Assembly (NCBI GenBank): GCA_008360955.1
Contig: LUCM01004322.1
Coordinates: 65,839-129,838 of the forward strand
Length of the DNA: 64,000 bases
Reading direction: 5' to 3'
Origin: Fasciolopsis buskii
Taxonomy: Eukaryota > Platyhelminthes > Trematoda > Plagiorchiida > Fasciolidae
Each line of letters begins with the position of its first letter. The stretch's first letter is position 1. Below the pieces are notes generated by a model. It saw only the letters and a program-made list of their open reading frames with translations, was not told the origin of the DNA and searched no databases. This document shows, one piece after another, positions 58,786-64,000 of this stretch. The position numbers were made by a program, and so were the translations under genes.

Positions 58786-59884
58786 CTTTTTAATTACTCA
58801 TGGCAAAGTCCTGGTAATAAAATTGGGAAAATTTTCTACCAAATCAATTTGGATGAAAGATCGAATTCCGCGGGTCTCGTTTGAATCACCAAATGTGCCG
58901 ACTTACACGAAATGAAGTAAACTTTACTGGAGAAATCACCGAAGAATTCTCTTAATTAGAACAAGTTACGACTCCTTCAGAAACGTTATCTTCGGCCCAG
59001 TATCAAATTTGTGCGCAAAGTGTATACATACGAAACAAATCGATTTCCGAAAGGGGTCCAATTGAGTTGAGTTCGTTCATAATTTACCCGCTAATTTTAC
59101 ACCACAAACAGCCTTCGAAGACCTCTGTCTACGTTCAACCCAGGCGATCTTGAAGTTTCGAACAGTCTCACATAAAAAAATACGAAATAAACGTGCATTT
59201 TTGTTCTTTACTTTGAGATATATGAACAACCAAACCCGGGTTCTTGTCTAAACCAAAGTTCTACTTGAATTCGCTGCGAGAAAAGATGTTTCTCGGATTT
59301 GCCTTTGCTTTCCCTCTTTTTCAATCTTCACAAAAGCAGCCCAGTATTTGGCGGAAATCCGAAAGTTAGCTTTTGTTTACACGACGGAATTCACAGCTTG
59401 GAATAGATGAACTGCCCGGTCCGTTTGACGGAAGGCCAAGGCAGATTACGAGATTTTCTGTACTTCTTTAAGAATGGTACGGCTAAGTGTAGGATGCATC
59501 TTGCACCGTGAAAGTGCGAAACAGTGGCGTCGAACTCGGTTGGCTCGAAGCCAAACTTCATTCGTACGGATGGAGTGTGATATCAAATGGTTAATATCTT
59601 TTACTTGATAACTGGACTACATCAGTTGATATGCCTATCGAAAATGTTCCGTAAGCCTTAGCTAACTATTTCCAAAGTTGTTTGGAAATTATGTCAAAAA
59701 TGGTCGGAACTGGACCAAAACGATTCGGAAATGTCATTGGGCTAATTAGGTAAGATCTTTTGGGCCTAAGTCTGAAACGTGAACCATCCTACATGCGTAC
59801 AACTTTGCATGTGCATCATGAATTGAAATGATTATTTGTACATTACCTCGCGGTATGCGAGTTGTTGCAAGGTCTCATAAAAGG
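58786..59884. other. Unassigned DNA
   Basis: No gene, RNA or repeat recognised. Confidence 0.45.
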
Positions 59885-60048
59885 AGATGTTCTCTATCTA
59901 TTTGCTTCCGTAATCAATGGAATAACGGTGTGCAACATTTTCCATGAAGAGCCACCAAGTGGAAAAGTCGAACTGAAGTGGGAAGATTCGAACCTGCGAC
60001 CATCACGTTCTTACGATACTACCTTTATCCGTTTGATCACCGACGGTT
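59885..60048 (-). mobile_element. Family B tRNA-derived SINE, copy 11, diverged
   Basis: Minus-strand copy: tail-side aatcaatggaataacggtg, body gccaccaagtggaaaagtcg, B box as gattcgaacctgcg, head end tatccgtttgatcaccgacgg. It lacks the central ggccgcggcc block. Confidence 0.8.
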
Positions 60049-61550
60049 AAAAGTCAATCCAACAAATGAACAACCAGTGCACGCTTTTTTTCCACCCTGG
60101 CGTTATTCGTGCAAAAACGCGAGCCCCGTGAAGATATATGAATAAAACAAGGAAAAACGTGCTTAAAATGTGGATCACACGGATGAGTATGAAATTCGAG
60201 GATCAGAAATGTTTTGCAAATTGAACCTTGAAACTTGGGGTATTGGTCAGCATACGGCCACGTAGGACCTAATTCTAGTGGGCATTGTTTTGCATGCTTG
60301 CATACTCGATGGTTTCCCGTTCACAGTTTTCGTGCTTTCCCCTAAAAGTAGTCCATTTGTCAGTTCAAATCCAAAATGCTTCACTGCGGGTCTATCCCGG
60401 AAAAGGTTGGAAACAGATGTGAACGGTCAACTTACTACGTGAAAATGATTTTTGGAGTGAACAGGAAAGGAAGCTTATGTGATACATTGTATAGTTTTGT
60501 ATATATGTATATATATATACAGATTCATAGATAAGCGCGTGCCGCAAACATGCTGATTTATTGGGGACTTCACGTGTTTTACAGCGGGTTCTACATCCAG
60601 AATTGGCTTTCCTAGCTTACACCTGGAAATGATGGGGGCTTTGGGAAGGATCTCACTCTAGCTATGAATCCTCGGCGAAGCACACCCAACGTGCTGAAGT
60701 TGACAGGTAGATCCATCAGGAACCTTTGCGCATCGAAAATTTCGGTCTCTGAACTGTCCGAATTGGCTCGTGAAAAGCAAACCGACCACCAAAATCACAT
60801 AGCCTCATTCTAAGCTCGTGCTTTTTTGAATTTTGGTAATGAATGCGGTTAGGATTGGCTCAAAAGCCGACAACTGAGCAAGAAAAAATTTGCAAAAATA
60901 TACCACCGTAATTGGTTTTCCAAAGTTTTCGTCTAAGCTAGTACACACTGATCAAGTTTGGCAATATCTTCGGTTGGAAAATGTCAGTAGAGTAATTAGT
61001 CAGAATTTTGGACACTTCCATTAGCACAAAATCTGAAGATTGAAGCAATGCCGGAAGCAAAAAGAGTGCTAAAAGTGGGATCAAAATTAACTGACAACCC
61101 ATCGTCAAAACAATCGGTCCTTGAGTTTAGAAACTCGAAACACATGAAACAATCGTAACTTTCGGATAATAGTAAAGATACGTTCTCTGTAGTATCGTTT
61201 CATTACACGTAAATCCGTGTTGCTCAAACTGTCCGATATGTTTTGCAATCGGTTATCTAATTTACTTTTTCTACGTTCTAAAATAGAAATCACAAGTGCC
61301 CGAATGATTTAGGCTTTGAACTGATAGTGGAAATCGCGCTAAGTCATGTACGTTTGCAGTGTATTGTCCGTAGTGCTCCATTTATTCTCACAACTGATGC
61401 CAACCAAATGGCCATGCTGAGGATTATCTGAGACCGGATCCGTTCTTTCCAGTAGGTCTCGTGGTCTACAAGTTGCGATATCGTCCTGTTCTCATTTTTC
61501 AGCTTTCCACGCTACTCATATCGCGGTTAACATGTTGCTCAAACTGGGTA
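60049..61550. other. Unassigned DNA with a short (TA)n tract
   Basis: Nothing recognised except a (ta)n microsatellite at about 60497-60521. Confidence 0.45.
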
Positions 61551-61650
61551 GATTACACGCACAATCGAGAGTCAAAATCGAAGCCGTAAACTTTTGCCCA
61601 TTGAATCAGATAATCGTTGCGCTAACCGGTCCCCAACGAATCTAACCGAT
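61551..61650 (-). repeat. tRNA-like relic
   Basis: Minus strand: an A-box match (ttagcgcaacg) followed by a B-box-like ggcttcgatttt about 35 bases later, a spacing fitting a tRNA-derived promoter. No complete cloverleaf forms, and no second copy was noticed in the window. Confidence 0.35.
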
Positions 61651-61954
61651 ACGAAAGAGTCCAACAAACGGTGTCCTTGAATATCACGCGCGGAATCACT
61701 ACTCACCAGACGAATCCGCATGAAGTAGGTTGCAGAAATGGGGTTTGGAAAACCACTACTTCGACCATGGTTGACAGCACTGGCGCTCAAATGCCAAGCA
61801 AACCGGTGAATTTCCAGCATGCCCAAGTTTTACTCGTTGATTCCCAAGGTGGAGAGCCCAGAAGTTAAGTACCAATTTAGTATGTGAACGAAAAAGCGAC
61901 TAAACAAGCCCATGCAATCAATTTTGGAGTAGGAACACTTCGTGTCGACTAATC

Positions 61955-62216
61955 GGCCAACATCCTCACGTGATGAAGTTCAACAAACCGTTCAGACCCA
62001 GCCAACCCGGTAGCGTAATGGCTAACTTGTTCGACTCAAAATCGTTCGTCCCGGGTTCGCGTCGCTGTTCGGGCGCGATGGATATGCACTGCTGATGATT
62101 AATAACAAGAATGAAACAACTGTACAGTGCTTCCATGGTTTCTTAATGGTGAGTTGAGCGATGATATCACATGGTGAATCATTTCATGAAAACATTCAAT
62201 CTCCTGCTACTAGAAT
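61955..62216 (+). mobile_element. Family A repeat, copy 5, best preserved hammerhead
   Basis: 5'-truncated (starts within the body at cctcacgtgatgaagttcaa). A box tagcgtaatgg (62011-62021) and B box gggttcgcgtc (62052-62062) are both consensus. The hammerhead core and cleavage site are intact, and the tail is complete (catggtttcttaatggtgag, gatgatatcacatggtg, cattcaatctcctgctacta). Confidence 0.87.
62080..62134 (+). ncRNA. Type-I hammerhead ribozyme motif with intact core
   Basis: Order: gga, internal loop tat, stem I gcactg, core ctgatga, stem II hairpin ttaat-aaca-agaat, core gaa, stem III ac / gt with loop aact, cleavage triplet gta, stem I cagtgc, bulged t, tcc. Every invariant core base is present (C3 to A9, G12 to A14, A15.1-U16.1), and position 17 is A, an allowed base. 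Stem I is open at its base, hence type I. Stem II has mismatches in this copy, and stem III is only two pairs, as in hammerheads thought to work as dimers. Predicted cleavage is 3' of the a in gta (about 62124). Confidence 0.75.
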
Positions 62217-62492
62217 CCGTATTAATGGACTGGCAGAGTTTAAGGTCATTTATGATTAGAATGGTCGGTTTATATGTTTGATCATCCACTCCGTCTCATG
62301 CCAGATAAGCGGTGAGCATTGTGCCTTACTAAAAGAGTTATCCATGACCATCCTTGGACGCATTTGGACCACACCTTTCGCGAACAAATTTAGTACGCGA
62401 CGATTTAAACTGTCCATTAACTCACTCACTGTCGGTTCTGCTCTTCCAACATCTTAGGGGTCCGCGAAAAACAATATAAATCCATTGCAAAG
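62217..62492. other. Unassigned short stretch
   Basis: No feature seen. Confidence 0.4.
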
Positions 62493-62625
62493 ATGCTTCA
62501 ATTTATATCAGCATATGCATGTGTGTGTTCTCTTACTGAAATGCATGCAAAAACTGATTACTCTGCAGACAACGAGACTTCGAAACGACTCATGGTCGGC
62601 CGCCACTGGGTCCAAATCGAAACAG
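62493..62625 (+). CDS. Candidate first exon with signal-peptide-like start
   Basis: An ATG opens a frame reading MLQFISAYACVCSLTEMHAK, then a polar stretch and GRHWVQIETG, reaching a donor-like acag|gtattt. The first 14 residues are hydrophobic with small residues near a possible cleavage site, as in a secreted protein. Without the donor the frame runs to a stop at 62705. Support is only the ATG, composition and donor; a chance frame is possible. Confidence 0.2.
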
Positions 62626-62918
62626 GTATTTGTTTGCTCCGTCGTACACGTCGATTTCTTTTGCCTATTGATCCAATGAAACCTTCTGTAAAATTCCGGG
62701 ACTGACAGGTTAGAATCGACATATTCCCTGACTTTTATTCAATTTATATAGATACTTCTTTTCTCTTAATGACAGGTGAAAATATGCGGGCACGACCACA
62801 AGCGAAAACCGTTGACTTGAACAACCCAATTCTTTCGTTTAAGGACCACATTTCTGAACAATATATGCCAAACCAAATTGAGCATTTGTCGAAATTTTCC
62901 CTTGTTAGACCGAAAAAC

Positions 62919-63045
62919 AGATGATTCCTAACAACGATGAAACAACTAGGCAGCGCTTCTATGGTTTCTTTATGGTGAGTGGGGCGATGATATCACATGG
63001 TGAATTATTTCATGGAAAACATTCAATCTCCTACTACTAGCATGT
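62919..63045 (+). mobile_element. Family A repeat, tail fragment, copy 6
   Basis: Starts inside the hammerhead core (cagatgattcc), keeps gatgaaac and the tail to ctcctactactagcatg. The tRNA-like head and the 5' strand of stem I are absent, so it can be neither promoter nor ribozyme. Confidence 0.82.
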
Positions 63046-64000
63046 ACGAAAAATAGATTATTCAGAGATTTTCGATAGTCAACATTCAGTGATTGATTAG
63101 TTTGCTGGCTAATTCGGTACATCAATACAAACCGAGCTTATCTTGTTTTTGTCGGTTTATCGACTGGAATAATCTATGTGATGTCCTCGCACATTCGTTG
63201 ACCTTTGACCGGAGTGGCAATATGAAAAGTCTACGTGCTAATCAAGTGCTTCAATTCGGTAGAGCTTCGCTGTTGTCTAAGTAGAAAATCATCCCATGGG
63301 AACCGTGGCAATGGACGCCCGCGAAGTTCAAATATCCCTCAGATGACATTAAACGGAATGCTTTCCATCAATCGGATTTCCGTTATTTTGTATATAAACA
63401 CCTACTTATGTATAAGACTCGGACGTAATTCCTATCTGCCGCATGATTCTCATCGCACTCGACAGAGTAGCTTGGGTCACAATCAATGCAGTGCGCACTG
63501 ATAATTCCTATCTGTTCTTTAGTCTGAGTGGCGGGATTCCGTAAAACGATTCCAATAATAAATAATAATACTGTTACAAAGATTAAGTTTCTTCTTCGAA
63601 GTGTTTGAGAGGAAACTATAAATATTCCGTCCATTCCCGTGCCGATTGTATCACACATTTAATGAGCCCACGCGCACAGGCGATAGGATTTTAGTCAACC
63701 GAAAACTCTTGTTCCCAGTGTCGTTTTTAGTAGATCGAAAGCCACAGAAAATTTTTCGTGATCAAATTTCACCTTAGTCTGTGGGATCATCTGGCATGGT
63801 TTTCAAATTTGGCCTGAGCTCACACTGTGTGATCGTGTGCGTTCCTTCTACTGGATGAATGTTTTTACTAATCAGTTCCTTTTTCAACGATCTTGCACAT
63901 TTACGAGCCTGAAATTTTCAAAAATGCCTAAATTTAACGTGTAAATTTTGCGTTGCCGTATTGGATTTGGTCATTTAAGTGTCATCTGCTGGGTTTTGGC
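63046..64000. other. Unassigned DNA to window end
   Basis: Short frames on both strands (63093-63284 +, 63383-63658 minus) have no motif. No repeat recognised. Confidence 0.45.

Noticed and set aside
1..64000. CRISPR arrays, rRNA genes, operons and ribosome binding sites
   Set aside because: No spaced direct repeats of CRISPR type, no rRNA sequence and no prokaryotic gene organisation were seen; repeat content and splice-like junctions point to a eukaryote.

Overview
The window looks like non-coding and repeat-rich DNA from a eukaryote with a compact-intron, AT-leaning genome, most likely a trematode or other flatworm. The pointers are: no dense gene array, 2-3 kb of decayed non-LTR and Penelope-like retroelements, tRNA-derived short interspersed elements, long tetra- and trinucleotide microsatellites, an assembly gap, and a repeat family with a tRNA-type promoter followed by a hammerhead ribozyme fold. 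That last architecture is known from the schistosome S-alpha satellite. The species is not identifiable from the sequence alone.

Layout. 0-16.2 kb: a (TCTA)n array, a candidate small gene near 2.1-2.8 kb, one fold-back copy of repeat family A (about 8.95-9.18 kb) and otherwise unassigned DNA. 16.2-17.0 kb: a 651-bp N gap followed by more (TATC)n. 17.9-36 kb: copies of families A and B, a cluster of three tRNA-like segments (31.5-32.1 kb), microsatellites and several candidate exons (19.3, 25.1-25.8 kb). 35.7-36.8 kb: a run of + strand coding-like segments ending in a convincing terminal exon. 38.1-40.2 kb: a dead + strand non-LTR retrotransposon with an internal deletion. 42.7-45.4 kb: a dead minus-strand CR1/Jockey-type retrotransposon. 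46.5-54.4 kb: a hotspot of seven family B copies, a roughly 600-bp (TCA)n tract, a G-quadruplex-type motif and three candidate exons. 55.9-56.8 kb: inverted and tandem family A copies. 57.1-58.8 kb: a dead Penelope-like element flanked by its own inverted 3' end. 59.9-63.1 kb: more family A and B copies, including the best preserved hammerhead.

No complete host gene could be named. Host-gene calls are candidate exons based on open frames, splice-like junctions and poly(A) signals, with low confidence. The firm content is mobile DNA. Families A and B carry A- and B-box promoters and no protein, so they probably rely on reverse transcriptase from autonomous elements; which element serves them is not visible here. 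The most interesting item is family A: tRNA-type promoter, then a type-I hammerhead with a very short stem III, then a shared tail, repeatedly found as inverted fold-backs.
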